64,000 bases of DNA from Sarcocystis neurona (Eukaryota; Apicomplexa; Conoidasida; Eucoccidiorida; Sarcocystidae), in assembly GCA_000727475.1 (NCBI GenBank), contig KL647289.1, forward strand, positions 8,174,629 to 8,238,628. The letters run 5' to 3'. The notes beneath the pieces were generated by a model, which saw only the letters and a list, made by a program, of their open reading frames with translations, made no database searches and was not told the DNA's origin. Shown here piece after piece: positions 24,122 through 36,758 of the stretch. The translations under genes were made by a program, and so were the position numbers. The first letter of the stretch is position 1. Each line of letters starts with the position of its first letter.

Positions 24122-26537
24122 CTACGTAGCCTCAGCGTTGTCAAGGGATGGACGCCGAGTCGGTGTTTCCTCTCGTCTCTTTTCCCTGCCTGTGCTGACT
24201 TCAGTTTCTTCCTCACTTTCTTCATCTTCGATTGCCTTTTCTACTCCAGCGCCTCCTTTGCTGAACTGCGTGTGCTGCCGCAGGAGCCGCTTCGCTCTGT
24301 CGAGCAGTTGTGTCCCGTAGACCTCTAGAATCGTTCCTCGCGCCCTGCGCAGTTGTATGAGAACTGTTTTCAAGCGGTACACAATGTTACTCAGCCTCCT
24401 GGTAACCAAACGATTCCCAGCATGTGCTCGAGCACCCCCCAGAGCAGCTGCAGAAGAACGAACAGCAGAAAAAGCCGCAGACCATGAAGTTGTGGGCCTG
24501 AGCTTCTACCCACGCAGCCGCCCAGCAGCACCAACGTCCCGCACATTCTTCGCAAGCATTGATTGCAGATCAACTGCCTGCAGCGGCTCGTCCCCCCAGC
24601 AGAAGACGTGACCGCACAACACCGGATATAAGTAACAGCATCACCGACTGCACCACGAGTAGCGCCAGCGTATCCAGAGCATCGCGACAGAAGCTTCGGC
24701 AGCCGTTTCATCGGCAATGAACGTTGGGGGAACCTCCCGTCAATAACCCCAGCACCAGCATGCGAAGCAGCACTAGCAGCATCGGTGGCAGCATTTGTCG
24801 CACCAGCAGCACCGCGTATCAACGGCAGCGTCTCCATCAGCAGAAGACGGACGCGAGCTGGAACAGCGTAGATCACAAAATTGCAGGCTGTCTTATTCAT
24901 TCTTCCCCTGTAAAAGTACACTTGAATATTGGAACTTCGTGCTGTGTGTGCCGTGCGGCGTGCACGCTCACTTAATAACTCATTCGCTCTTCACACTGTA
25001 CACGTTCCTTTTCTTCTTTTCCCGCCCGGCGGGGACAACTAGTAAAATTGTCGGCAGCATGACGTCATGGGAAAAGTTTGAGGACTTGCGCTTTCCTTCT
25101 TTTCCTCTGAGTGTTCGTCTGAGCGCAAAAGAACTCGATGTGTTTTTGCTGTGCGGTCGAGGGACACGCCTCATGAACCTTGGGTTTCCCATTCTCTCCT
25201 TCGTCTCCGCCCTCGCAGGATGTCCCTCTCTGACTAACGGGCACTTGCTGGCCTGCACACCTCCCAAGACGCAGACAACAACTTTGCCTCAGCTGTTGGT
25301 GCTGCTGCTGCGACCTACCGTCGAGGCGAGGCTCCATTCGTTCCAGCTCTTTCTCGAGAGCCTGCAGCTCCCGGTGTAGCCCCGTTCGCATCCATACCCT
25401 TCTTCGCTCTATTTCCTTTGCTTTCCGCTTCCTGACAGACTCCTTTAGACTCCAAAAAAAATCCGTTACAGCCAAAAATGTCGTCATACTTAATGCACTC
25501 CACAGACACCGCTGCACGGCGATAGACACAAAACGAGACTGCGCCGCTGTTAACGCTTCGTGCTGTTCTTTTTGCTGCTTGGCTACTTCAGTGAAATCGA
25601 TCAGAGCAGCAGGCAACGCGTCCTCCGGCGTTGCGGGGGAGAAGTAAAGGACGACTGCAGGAGGAGGAGCATCTGCGCTGCTGCTCTGCCCGTCGTCGTC
25701 CCTTTCAAACCGAATTTCTAACTGACGGTTCGCCGGTGGCAGTGCGTCCCACTGCTGTGCCAGCTCTTCTGCTGTTGGAGGAGGGGCATCAACCTTAAAA
25801 CCAGAATACAAGTGCCTATAAGTCATACTACTGTACATGCGCGGCGTGCGTGTTGCTTCCGAGATGAAGAAGACGGTCTGTAGCCACCACCCTCCACAAA
25901 ACAGCAAGAAACGCGTGTTGTTGCTGCACCTTCTCCACAGTCGAGGCGAATGAAAGGCGTCGCTGCAGATGGCGCTCCTTCTGCTGTCCCCCGTGGGCAA
26001 GGTGCCCTTGCTGCTGCTGGTCTCTCCGCTTTCCGCGGTCCTGCTGTTCCTGCCGCCGTACCTGCTCTTGTTGTCTTTGCTGCTGCTGGAAGGCCTGCTA
26101 CTGGACGGTCTGCTGCTGCAAACGCTGTCCCACTTGAACCCATCGGTGCCGTCGTTCTCGCGGCTCCTAGGAAGTGAACTTCTGCTGTGGTCGCGGGGAT
26201 TGTTAGAGGAGTCACTGCTGCTGATGCCATTGCAGATGCTGCCGCACCTGCAGTCGCTACCACCGCGGCTGTAACCGTTGGTGGTGGTGGTGCAAGTGCT
26301 CTCGCTGCTGCTGCACGTCCTGGTGGTCTCTGCGCTGCTGCTTCGGATGCTTCTCCAGCAACACTTGAAGGCAATGCTAATAGCATACAGCAGCAGCAGC
26401 GGCAGGACGCAGAGGACACTATCGGTGCTCCTTTGGAGCGGTGGCGACTGCTGTTTTCGAGTGAGAAATCCCACCGGCAGCAGGAGCAGGAGACCTGTTG
26501 CCCACGACACGCTTCTGCGTCGCTTGCCCTGCAGCAT
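24122..26537 (-). CDS. Hypothetical multi-pass membrane protein (2 exons)
   Basis: Model: 25261-26537 joined to 24122-24398, 1,554 nt and 517 residues, from ATG 26535-26537. The intron (862 nt) starts GTGTGC and ends GTTACCAG in phase 2, and contains CTG repeats on the sense strand. Hydrophobic segments lie near residues 13-24, 42-59, about 220-240 (FLLFCGGWWLQTVFFIS) and about 340-360 (LWSALSMTTFLAVTDFFW). Between the second and third segments the frame is Ser-rich low complexity. It then reads VDAPPPTAEELAQQWDALPP and a basic coiled coil. The second exon is helical and acidic (AIEDEESEEETE). No family is recognised. An overlapping minus frame, 25823-26584, begins with a signal-peptide-like segment and is Ala-rich, so the true N-terminus could lie in that frame with an extra splice. 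A second donor, GTAGGT at 25318, fits the consensus better but does not match the phase of the downstream exon. Confidence 0.45.
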
Positions 26538-28099
26538 CTAATGAACAGAGCAAGCAGCGGGGATCCCACCAACAAGAGCCGCACTGAAAATCAGGAACAG
26601 TTTTTAAAAACAAACGAGCAGCCACAAACCGAACTGGAAAGGGGGAGCACGCTAGGTGGTGCTCACTAGCAGCAGCAGCCTCACATGCAGTCTTTGAGGC
26701 ACGCGTCAGTCTCAAGCCTGTCTTTTTCTTCTCCCTCCTATTCTGTCTACACCTGTTCAACCGTCCGGTCATTCTGAATTTCCCTCTCTCCCTCTACATG
26801 CAGGCACGAGAGGCTAACCCTTTTGTACTAACTGTACGTGTAGATTCATTCAATATACGTACGTGCATACATATATATATACACACAGACACAGACACAG
26901 ACACACACACACACACACACACACTCCAAGCATGTATACGTCTCCCCTCGCCAAACAGACGTACAAATATATATACACGCATGCAGAGACGGTTTACAGT
27001 CTACCTGCACTGAGTACCTTTTTGGCAAAGAAATTTTTCCGGGGGCAGGACCTTCTATTTTACCTTCAACGCTACATCTCCAGAGTTACGCACATCCCGA
27101 AGAGACACACAGATTCTACCGAAAGAAGAAAGAAACGGACGCATTTTCCTGAACAGAAGCTGACTCCTGTACACTTGTATCTGTGTATTATTCTCTCTGA
27201 AGCTCAATACATATACACACACATATACGTATGTCGTTGCCTCTAGATGTGTTTCCCACGTGTAGCTGGTGCAAAAGAGCAGAAAGGCGCATCTTTCATC
27301 TCACTCAAGTCCACAGCTGCATTTCTTCAAAATCACGGCTCCACAGGTTTTCAGTAGCTCCCTGAGAGCAGGACGGTTGACGTGTGTGGAACACACTTTC
27401 AGAAATTTCTTCCCCCTAGTGATCCCAGGAAACTCGTGTCCCCATGTTAAAAAAAAGCTGCTGCACGAGGCCGGAAGTGCCAGCGCGTGATTGCGCGCTC
27501 TTCTGTTGCACTACGATTCAAATGATAAGTCGCATCCTCACGCGAACATACCAGCCACTAAGGCACTCCTCCATATGTATACACATTTATATATATATAT
27601 ATAAAGTACGTACATGGATGCGTTCGTAAAAACAGGTGCGCCGGTCCTTCACCTCTGTATTTACGTAGGATGAGATATTTCAACAGCTGCAGTGCGACAC
27701 AGTACGCACAGGTGCACACAAGGAGCGCCGTCGGTGGAGAACCACAAAAAAGTTGTCTCCTCCGGTAAATTTAGACACTGCACGATTACTCCCCTTTGCC
27801 TGCGCCTCTGCTGATCAGCTGCTGCTCACTCACGTTCTTCAACGCACTCTCGAGACTAGACGAAGGACAACGTGACACCTTTACGCATCGAGAGATCCAT
27901 CCGCTGTTACCGGGGGGCGACCCCAACAAGCTGACGTTCTTGTATTTCCTTCACTAGCTTCATGTGGTGTCTCACGCGTCGTTTCCTTGGCGCTTCACGC
28001 CAAATGTTGATCGTGTGTTAGACAGTCTCTTACTACGTGTGTCTGTCTAGCTGCGCCCTGTGCAGAATATCAAAAGACTGCCACAAACGCCTTAACCAC
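26538..28099. other. Intergenic, microsatellites only
   Basis: This holds the likely 5' flank of the membrane-protein gene, an AC-rich microsatellite and a TA run at 27585-27603. No frame here has a coding character. Confidence 0.4.
26878..26925. repeat. (AC)n / ACACAG microsatellite
   Basis: Imperfect ACAGAC units grade into a pure (AC)n run of about 24 nt. All six frames across it are artefactually open. Confidence 0.9.
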
Positions 28100-28681
28100 C
28101 TGCAGTTGTCGCGGGAGTCCGACGACTCGTTGAGATACTTTTTCTACATCGCACTCGGTGCCACAGTACTGGACTGGGACCCTTGTGTCTACACTTGTCT
28201 GCATGAATTTAAGGCGGCTCCCAGTGATGCCACGACAATTATCCAGCTGCTGTGGGACGCTTGACAGCTGTTCCTCGCTTTCGAAGGATGCAGCAACGTC
28301 GTAACTCCTCTTTCACTCTTTACATTCCAGCTGCTCCAGACAAAACGGACAAACTTCGTAGTGGCCAACGAATCGTGTAGGCGGTGTTTGGTTCCTGAAC
28401 ATACCTGGTGCACGTCTCATCTGGAATTCTACTGTAAGTTCACGGCGACAAAGCTTTCGCAGTCCTCTCCGAAAGTCTGTAAGGCAAGTCTCACCTGTCC
28501 TTTTCCGTCGGCAACGACGGGGAGGGCTGCCGGGGGAAACATTCTCTCCCGGTATGTCGCAGAATCACCGGCATACACACCACCTGCAGAAACAGCAGCA
28601 GCAGCTCCACAGACAGGGACAGCAGCAGCAGCAGTGACACCAGCAGCAGCCACAGGAAGAGCCGCAGTGAAGAAGTGGTAA
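28100..28681. CDS. Locus open on both strands, each frame broken by one TGA
   Basis: Minus strand: a frame from ATG 28418-28420 to a donor at 28100 (CAG/GTGGTT) has 106 sense codons and a single TGA at 28313-28315. It encodes YEVCPFCLEQLEC before the TGA and SYDVAASFESEEQLS after it. A 74-nt phase 0 intron (GTGAGA to TTCCAG) would link it to an Ala-rich piece above 28495. Plus strand: a frame open from about 28037 to 28681 also carries one TGA, at 28262-28264. It reads LRYFFYIALGATVLDWDP, then Cys-rich sequence (SCRRC), then Ala-rich TAAAAVTPAAATGRA coded by GCA. The plus strand has a good pyrimidine-tract acceptor ending at 28330. Sense CAG in the Ala tract favours the plus strand. I cannot decide between a real gene on either strand and a pseudogene. 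Confidence 0.3.
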
Positions 28682-31600
28682 CTGAACCACCTCGTTGCCA
28701 GCGGCGGCCAACGTTGCAGCAGCGGCCTTTGGATTTATACTCTCACGGGCTCCGCAGTCATTCATCGCTCACCAAATGGCGGCAGCGGAGGACAAGCCGC
28801 AAAGACAGCACACCTACGTACCCTATGCAGCTGGTGCTTCTCTGATCATCCACAGCCGGACGAGTACCAAGAGCGGCAGCCAACCGTTTCTGACTTGAAT
28901 CCTTGAGCGTCGCATTCAACAGCGGTGCAAACGCAAACGCAGAGACATCCGTATATATACCCACTGACATGCCTCAACACTTCCCTGTACGTCAACACAA
29001 CGCGCTGCAGCCGCCTGCTGATCTACGACTACCATACAAACCCATCCGTACTTGTGTAGGTGCCCTGCACCACCTCGCTTGCTATGCTTTAGCCACGGAC
29101 TCGATAACCTTCCTTACTGGTGGCGGCAGCAGAAGAAAGATGCTAGAGATTTTAGTGTGAAGCCCGTACGCCTTGAGACTCGTGGGTCTTCTCCTTTTCA
29201 TACGTGGCGCGCCGCCAGTAGCACGAAGGAAAACCGACTACTCCAACCTTTTCGGTACACGCAGCAGCAGAATCAGCAAACAGATACCTGCACTTGATGC
29301 TTGTGCTACCGACGTTGATGACCGCGTTATTCTGCAGCGTTTGCAAGGCAGCAGCACATCGCTGCTGCTGCAGAATCAGGGCGCTTCTGCAGCAGGAATG
29401 CGCTTCAGCAGCAGCCGCCACGCTGCAGCAGTAGAGAATATGCATCATCAGCAGCATAACACTGCCGTCGGAGCAAACCTCCTTCACCAGAGGCAAGCCT
29501 GCTTCGGCTGTAGCAGTGCACTGCGATAGCAGTGAGGTGTTTCGGCGAAAGGATGCCTGCCTTAGCAGTAGCACACGTGGTTCAGCAGCGGCCCAAAAAC
29601 GGCATGCCCGTGCACACAAGCGGTCTTGAAGGTAGAAAGGTCCCGCGCCGGTAGCAGTCTTCTCACGGCAAACATTTCTTTCGGTTGCTTCGCCGACAGA
29701 CGTTTTCGCAAAGTCAGTTCCTGTTTTTCGTTTGTATCAACACAAGACGGACTGGCGCACTTATAGGTGAGACAAGAATGGATCTCCGGTATGTTTTTCT
29801 ACTACATCAGTCAAACTGCCGAACAGGGAAGAGATCTAGAAAAGATGTGGAAAAAACGACACCAGCTGCAATATATATGTATATACATATATCCACACAC
29901 ATTTACACACAGTACAAAATGTAGATTTGAGGATTACACGGCACAAGAAGGTACTGGTGGCAATTCTTGAATTAAGAGAGATACAGAGAGAAAGGGAGAG
30001 AATGAGAGACCCCAAGAGTCTCGAACACTTGCACTCGCCACCGCAGACAACTAATCTGATTTAAAGAGTAACTCACTCATGTTCATGCGCACTACTCTAT
30101 GGAGAAACAAGTCACGCACTCATAAATATACACATGTATGTATATATAAAAGTCTGTAGATATGCCTGTATATACCGACGAATACGCACAAAGGTAAATT
30201 TAGGTACGCACCGTATAAACGTCTTGAACGTATACTTCCAAAAAGGTTCGTCTACGTGTCTGCGTGCCCATCAGCATCCAAAGAGCTCAACGTGCGTACA
30301 CACGGATGGCTTAATAGAGAAATAACAGTCATCTGTGCATTATTGTACTAGTCCGCCGTTATTCGCCAGTACAAGCGCTTGAGACTGAAATAGTTACACC
30401 GTGCTGCCGCGTGGATTAGGCACCAAATTCTGAGCAGTGCTCACATCCACACTCGCGAGGACAAATGGGGAAGAGAAACAGTATTTCCCCTTGAGAAAAG
30501 AAACCTCGGTTTGTTTACACCAGAAACGCTGAACACGACTGTCAGAAGTTGTTACGAAGAATTCGAAGGAGAAGCTCTAAATCAATAGGCAAACATCCGC
30601 CACAGACAGAAGGTAAGCGAAACAACATACGAGTCCACTTGGGAAGAGAGGAATAAACAGACGCTTGCATTCCTTGGATATCGGCTGTCAGTTACACACC
30701 TGTGGGCCGAGAGACACAAACGAATGTAAAGAGGTTTGAAGAAGAGCGTCTTATACCGCAAGGAAATACATGCGTGTACGCTTGTGCACACTTCCTAGAT
30801 CTCTGTTTACGTGTTCCTCTCTCTATATCTCTGTCTACGTATATCTCTATATACGCGTATGAGTTTGTGTGTATCATGTAGTCCTTTTGAATTTGAAATT
30901 AGTATCTTTCATACATCTCTTGGGAGTAAGTATCAAAAAGCTTCGAAAGCGCTGACGTTGAAGCACTATTCCATTCAGTCAAAATTGTTCGCTCATTCAG
31001 ATGTAGTGATCCGAAGAAGAGTGCAGCACTCCTGAAAAAATTACTATACCTATACACGTACGATCGAACGTGTGTACATGTACAGTGTTGCATATATTCT
31101 ATAGAACATCGATATTCGTCCGTGGGCGACACACGCGCGCTACAGAGTATCACGCCATACACTGCGCAGTATATGCGCATATGGCACACCGGCACCACTT
31201 GTGTGTAAGCACGTACATATCCTTACACGCTGCGAAGTAGTCATCACACATTCCTATTAACCAATACACGTATATTTTGTTCTGCTGTGGAACGGTTTCT
31301 AAGCAACTCTCCGTTTGTGTCGATGTGGCGGCGACAGACTACAATTATAGCGGAAAAGTGGCAGTAGTGGTGTCCACAAGAGGCGACCTGGTTTCATACA
31401 AATCAGCGCGAGTCACGCAGTGACTGAGAAGGCGCGTTAAATTATGCTACGAATGTACCAGTGGTGCCAGTGATACAGTCAACGCAGATACCAACGTACA
31501 ACATGGCCGGCAACAAGTATACAACTCTACTCTGGTTACTCTACTGGTGACATCGTATGTACACACATAGCGGCTGTCGTAGCAACCACGACCACTGCAT

Positions 31601-31970
31601 TTTTGCAATCTAACCTATATAGATTTACATTTATAAAAACGTGTACGCGCGTAGCGGCTGTCGTAGCAAGTATCACTGCATTTTTGCGCTCTAATCTGTA
31701 TCGATGTCGGAGACTGTAACGAAGGATTCCACATGTACGTATATATATACAGTATTATATCTACGGGAGCTAGAATCCAGTACAGTATCGATCTAGGACT
31801 CTTCTTAGTGGAAAGATACAGAATACGGATCTTGATCCACAGAACTTGACATGCACGTACACGTAGTCACATGCGTAGGCTTCATTCGTAGCACTACAGG
31901 GCGTGCACCGGTGCGTACAGACGCTTGGCGTCTCCGCCTACGTGTAGCTTCGAGAAAAGAGAAGCACTCT
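28682..31970. other. No firm gene
   Basis: A plus-strand CAG patch lies at about 29.33-29.48 kb. Short frames on both strands (for example minus 28758-28970) are mildly protein-like. Beyond 29.7 kb the sequence is AT-richer, with TA runs and no coding signature. Two copies of a CGCGTAGCGGCTGTCGTAGCA-like block occur near 31568 and 31650. Confidence 0.35.
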
Positions 31971-32602
31971 CTACGCCCCTAATTTACCTGAGGAAGTAAC
32001 ACAGTACTTCTTCGCACATACTTTGGGGATGAAATGTAAAATAACGCTGTGTTGGTTGCGCGGTAAGCTCGCGATCTGTACCAGGCAACGGCGACGGTCG
32101 CGGGCTGGATGCGGCAAGAGGTGCATGTGCCTGTGCCTCCGCTGTAGAGTCAACCGCCTGAAAAAACAGCGTTCCCACAGTTTATGGACGCCGTGCGTGA
32201 AGAATGGACACGGGCAAATGGAACATAATTTTCACGCACGTATTTTATACAGGCAAGGCCCCACTCATCAAAAACGTAGCGTCATATTATTTCGCTTAAG
32301 CTCCGTATCTCAGGGAGCCTTTGTCTATTTCAATGCCTACGGGGAAGGAAAAAAGTAGCCAGCTATACGACGAGTCGATACCTGCTGTGGTGTCATATGT
32401 TACAATCAACGTGTATGTGTATTATGTGTGTGGGAATGTTTACGTCGTGATACCTGTGCGTGTCTGCCACTGAGAAGGGCTTCAACTGTGGGCGTAGACA
32501 CCAAGAGAGAATGCAGCGGTGCGGCGGTTGAGCCCAGTTTTGGTAGCCCTCCAGTTTACGCCAGTAGACAGAGAAGCACGGATGACAGGGCAAGGAAATC
32601 TC
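31971..32602 (-). CDS. Candidate two-exon hypothetical protein
   Basis: Exons 32454 to about 32602 and 31971-32157 are separated by a 296-nt intron. Its donor is CACAG/GTATCA and its acceptor is a very strong pyrimidine tract, TGTTTTTTCAG. The splice is phase 2. The upstream piece includes CHPCFSVYWRKLEGYQNW and the downstream piece is basic (RRRCLVQIASLPRNQHSV). A different frame of the last exon, ending at 31984, is equally protein-like but does not match the phase. No start codon or family was found. Confidence 0.3.
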
Positions 32603-35600
32603 CCTTAGATACAGGGCTACAGAACTGCAGAAGTGATAATCTTTGTCTTCGTGGCCTGCTGGAGGTGGAGGATTGCGTTGAACTAACTGAATTCTTCGTA
32701 AACTAGTTGTTGACGACTGTGAGGGTCCACCGCAAGAACGATCGGCGACCGTTGAATTTGTAAAATCAGTGACACGGAAACATTCGCAGCGCGTACAGAA
32801 AATAGTACGGAGCCATGGGAAATGCGGAATGGGAATGCAGTCCGTGTGATACTAAAGGAAGCACCACCTTACACAGGGAAATTTAAGCGTGTGTCGAACA
32901 AAGCTATACATAGATGGGAAAATTTGGACGACGTCGGGACGCTTCGATGACAGGTGGAGAAACAAGACGTACGCGGGTGTTGCAAATTTCCGCGAATGTA
33001 GATCGCATTGCTATCTGTGAGTAGAACGACACGCACTCGGAATGCGCGCCGCACTTAAATTTATCCGGATCTATTGTTGTAGATATAGAGGTATAAATAT
33101 GTAGAATTATGTAAGTGTAGATGGGCGTCGAACGAATATGTATATATATACATACAGTTTGATGGTTGTGCGGAGTAACACTCGTATAGTTGGGTGTGTA
33201 CTTCTGCGTAGTCCGGTTGTAAAATGACGTGTGCTTCTCATATTTACAGGTGCACACCTTTTAACTTGTGCACCCCCGCTTTTGTAAGCCGATGACGGCA
33301 CCTGTGGAATAGATGGACAATGAAATACATGTGCATTCATACCCTCAGACAAAAAGCACTCTGCAATTCTATTTAGGATGTGTTGACGCGCGGTTCCGTA
33401 AATCGAGATATCTACCGATGCACGATGTACATCTTATTTATGTATTTATACCTACACATTGAAAAGTACGTTTGCATCAGTACCCGCGTACAGATATTCA
33501 TATATAGTATATATGAACGCCATCATTCATGATGTATGAACATGATACGTATATGTGTATAGTCATACTTACAATATGGATAGTCTTTAGTAATGTTAGT
33601 TTGTGGACCTGTACAGTCGTGTCCGCGTTACACTTATTCACACGTCTAGATCTGTAGACGCACTACAGCCGCACCATCAGGAATCTTCGTCGATGAACAG
33701 ATGCGTGTTCGTACCCTGCGCACGTCAAAGTGACTCGTATCTCCTGTGAACAACAACGAAGGAAAAGTTCACGCAGCGGGCAAACAAAACGTGTGCTTAC
33801 AGACTTTATAGCCAGCGCATTCAGAAGGTCTCTTTTTGAATAAATCACATGTTTTTCTTTCACGGAAATCTACAGCCGTGTGCATATTGGTGGCGTAGCA
33901 GAGCTCCATTAGCAGCCGTTTAAGTATGCGGCACGGCAACCTTTTGAAAGGACACGCGGACTTGTCACGTCTGTATGCATGTGCACGCACAAGCCTGTAC
34001 GTAGAATACGCAGATATGTTCCTTCATCTGTGCTGATCGATACACCGTAAACGTAGGTACTGCTGACGTATTTGTGAGTCCTGTAGTGTTTCGTTTTGTG
34101 TAACACCAGACCGCGGACGTGCGCATTTGTGAGTTGAAACAACGGCCACTAGATGACACTATTTTGATATTGCCTGGGGAGGGGATTTCGCACGTAGTCC
34201 AGAGAGACACACAGCAGCAGCTACGTCTCACATCTACGTGTTCATCGCTGCCACATTAGCGTCTGCGCCCGTGCTGCACGTACCACCATACAATATGCTT
34301 TCCCACGTGTTCTCTTGAGTGCGGATTTGTATCTGCCTACGTGTTTCCCGTTCATCAGTTCTCTTCCTTGTGTATCTGTCTGCTTATTCATCAACCTCTC
34401 TCTCTATACGCACACGTATGTGAGATTTCTAGTGTAAGGCACCTGAAGAAGGGGGCGGACGCTACCAGTTTGTGATCAAAGAAAAAGGAGACCCTGAGGT
34501 TTCTTGCAGGTTTGGAATCTAATGAGGGCCACCACCGTAGGAGAGGTCCAGAGCGTCCTTGGTCATGCCGCTTCTCTCTTCATTCCGAAAGAAGGGAGAA
34601 CGAGATGCGAGAGCTCTCTTCAGCGTCGTACCCTTCGCTAGCATCATAACCCGCGTGGTTTAGACGCATCTGCGCTGGTGTCCAAAAAGTGTACAGTGTG
34701 TTCGTGTCTGTGCTGCGCGGATTTCTGGTTGCGAAGAGCAAAGAAGAAATGCCCACGACAGCAGCACCTCCCCAGCTGCAGCAGCAGGAGCCACGGCGGC
34801 ACCCTGCACACCACCAGCAGCAATAATCGCTTTATACTCAAGAAAGTGAATACTGAAAAACCTCCAGTGTACAAGCCCCTGCCGCAATTAGAGAAACGCA
34901 GTCTTCCGTTGAAAAGCGGCCCCGCTGTTCACGTGTGCACGAGCGCGCTTGCACACGCGCGGTTGTGTAGCAGCTCCAAAACGTGAGAAATACAACTTTT
35001 ATGTGCAGTCGAATGCTCTTGAGCGAGCGAGGCAAGAAACACTGTGGACACGGCGCCGCAGCTCCGCAACGTATAAAAGCAGCCTCCGTACTGGCTCAAC
35101 TGCTTGAAAAGGTATTAAGTCAGTATTGACGGTGCCATGCAAAAAGCTACCTCATCAGCCTGGCCTGCGCGGCGTGGGCTCTTGTACCTGCCTGAACTCT
35201 ACAGCAGTGTATACTGCTACTGTCAGACAGCCGATCGCCTCACGAGCGTTGAAGTGCTCCCTATGTCCGTGTCTGTATCAGTGAATGACACTCTCGCACA
35301 ACATGCAAAGTCACCCTACCTCCCTTTATAGACGTCAGTGCCCACCCTCACGAAATATGCATGCGGCGCACTTTCTCCTCGCGGGAATGCCACACACACT
35401 CTCCCTGTCAAGACCAGTAAATCAGCAACTTCTATAGCAGCCGGTGTACGGCCTTGAACTCCGCACCTTTCGTGTACAGATGTACATCCCTAGACGTGCA
35501 CTTTTATGTAGAGGCAACTACCGTGTGAACTGCACTGGAGGTGAAATTCGAAGGCCTACTGATACATGTGAGTATGTAGATCTTTGATAGCAGTTCACAC

Positions 35601-36758
35601 GCGGGTGAAATACGTGCGCTCTAAACATTCACATATATAAATGTGTATATGTGGCGGGGTAGCCGTCGGAAAGTACGCGATTCACCGCACAGCACTGCGT
35701 GTCTCGGGCGTCCAAATATGTACATGTGCCTCTACAGAGGAGACAATCCAGCTTTTTTGCGCAGGCTAAAGAGAGTTGAGAACGAGAGGTCATTCAAAAC
35801 TTTTGACATACATGTGCACAAGTGAATTTCGCCGAGTTTAACTCCAAAATTCTTTTTCTAGTTGCTCGCACAATTTCTCTGCATGTGTTTGAAGCTGTAC
35901 GTCCACGCACAAGCACACACACACACACACACGCACACACATCTATACAGCTAAGTACACATGCCCTTACATTTAAATATCTGTATGTCTATGTATATAC
36001 ACACATATGTTTTATAAATACATATTTATACGTATGTTCACATATAGACTACAATCTACACACGGTACACACACATATATGCGTTGATGTATACGCATGC
36101 AAAAGGACATACACACATGCATACACATGTACTGCACTTGTACCGCGTGACAGATCCACCAGCAGCAGCAAAAATACACCTGTATCGGTAACGAGAGATG
36201 CACGCACATCAACTTCTCGCTGTGTCTCTGCGCACCACCACCCTTACCACCAGAACGCAGAAATATTTCTCACCTGCTAAGCAGAGCCATCGCAAGAGCG
36301 AACCAGCCGATCTGCACAGCAGAGAGTGTGAGACACGCTCTCGCACTTCTGGCCAGACTACGAAACTCACGTGTGCGTCGCTGGGTAAGTTCTTGACGCT
36401 GGAGGAGACGTAGAACGCGAAAGTGCCGTCTTTTTCCCCCCCCCCCCGCACATACTCACAGGCAGCTGGGATAGAACGTTGTTTAACAGAGGGCCGCAGA
36501 CGCGAGGGCGCCAAAAGCGAGAAGTCAAAGAGCGAAGAGAAAACGGCAACAGAAGGGGAAGAATAACAAGTGCACGAGAGCAGAGAGTGCGAGTGAAAGA
36601 ACAACAGGAAGTGAACACGGCGACAGGCCCCACCGCGCATGCAAAGAAAAAGGCAGAGACCCGCAGCACACACAGAGAGGGAGACCGAGCGAGACCGACC
36701 GCGCACGCAGAGCGATAGAGACAGACGGGGCCTGCAGCACCTGCCGCTGCAGACCAAG
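32603..36758. other. No firm gene; TA-rich then CA-rich
   Basis: From 33.0 to 34.3 kb the sequence is AT-rich, with TA microsatellites. A small CAG island at 34.76-34.83 kb is open in several frames and could be part of an exon on the plus strand. A CA repeat lies at 35917-35941. A run of 12 C lies near 36436-36447, just downstream of the kinase gene. The last few hundred bases would be the kinase 3' UTR. Confidence 0.35.
36436..36447. repeat. Poly-C run
   Basis: About 12 consecutive C residues follow a short T run, on the 3' side of the kinase gene. This is a likely site of length polymorphism or sequencing error. Confidence 0.8.

Noticed and set aside
25319..25319. Using the better donor GTAGGT at 25318 for the membrane-protein gene
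   Set aside because: It is phase 1 and the only good downstream acceptor (24398) needs phase 2; the GTGTGC donor at 25260 fits.
28037..28681. Eimeria surface antigen (SAG) gene on the plus strand
   Set aside because: The Cys spacing and the conserved Trp-Lys block of that family are not present.
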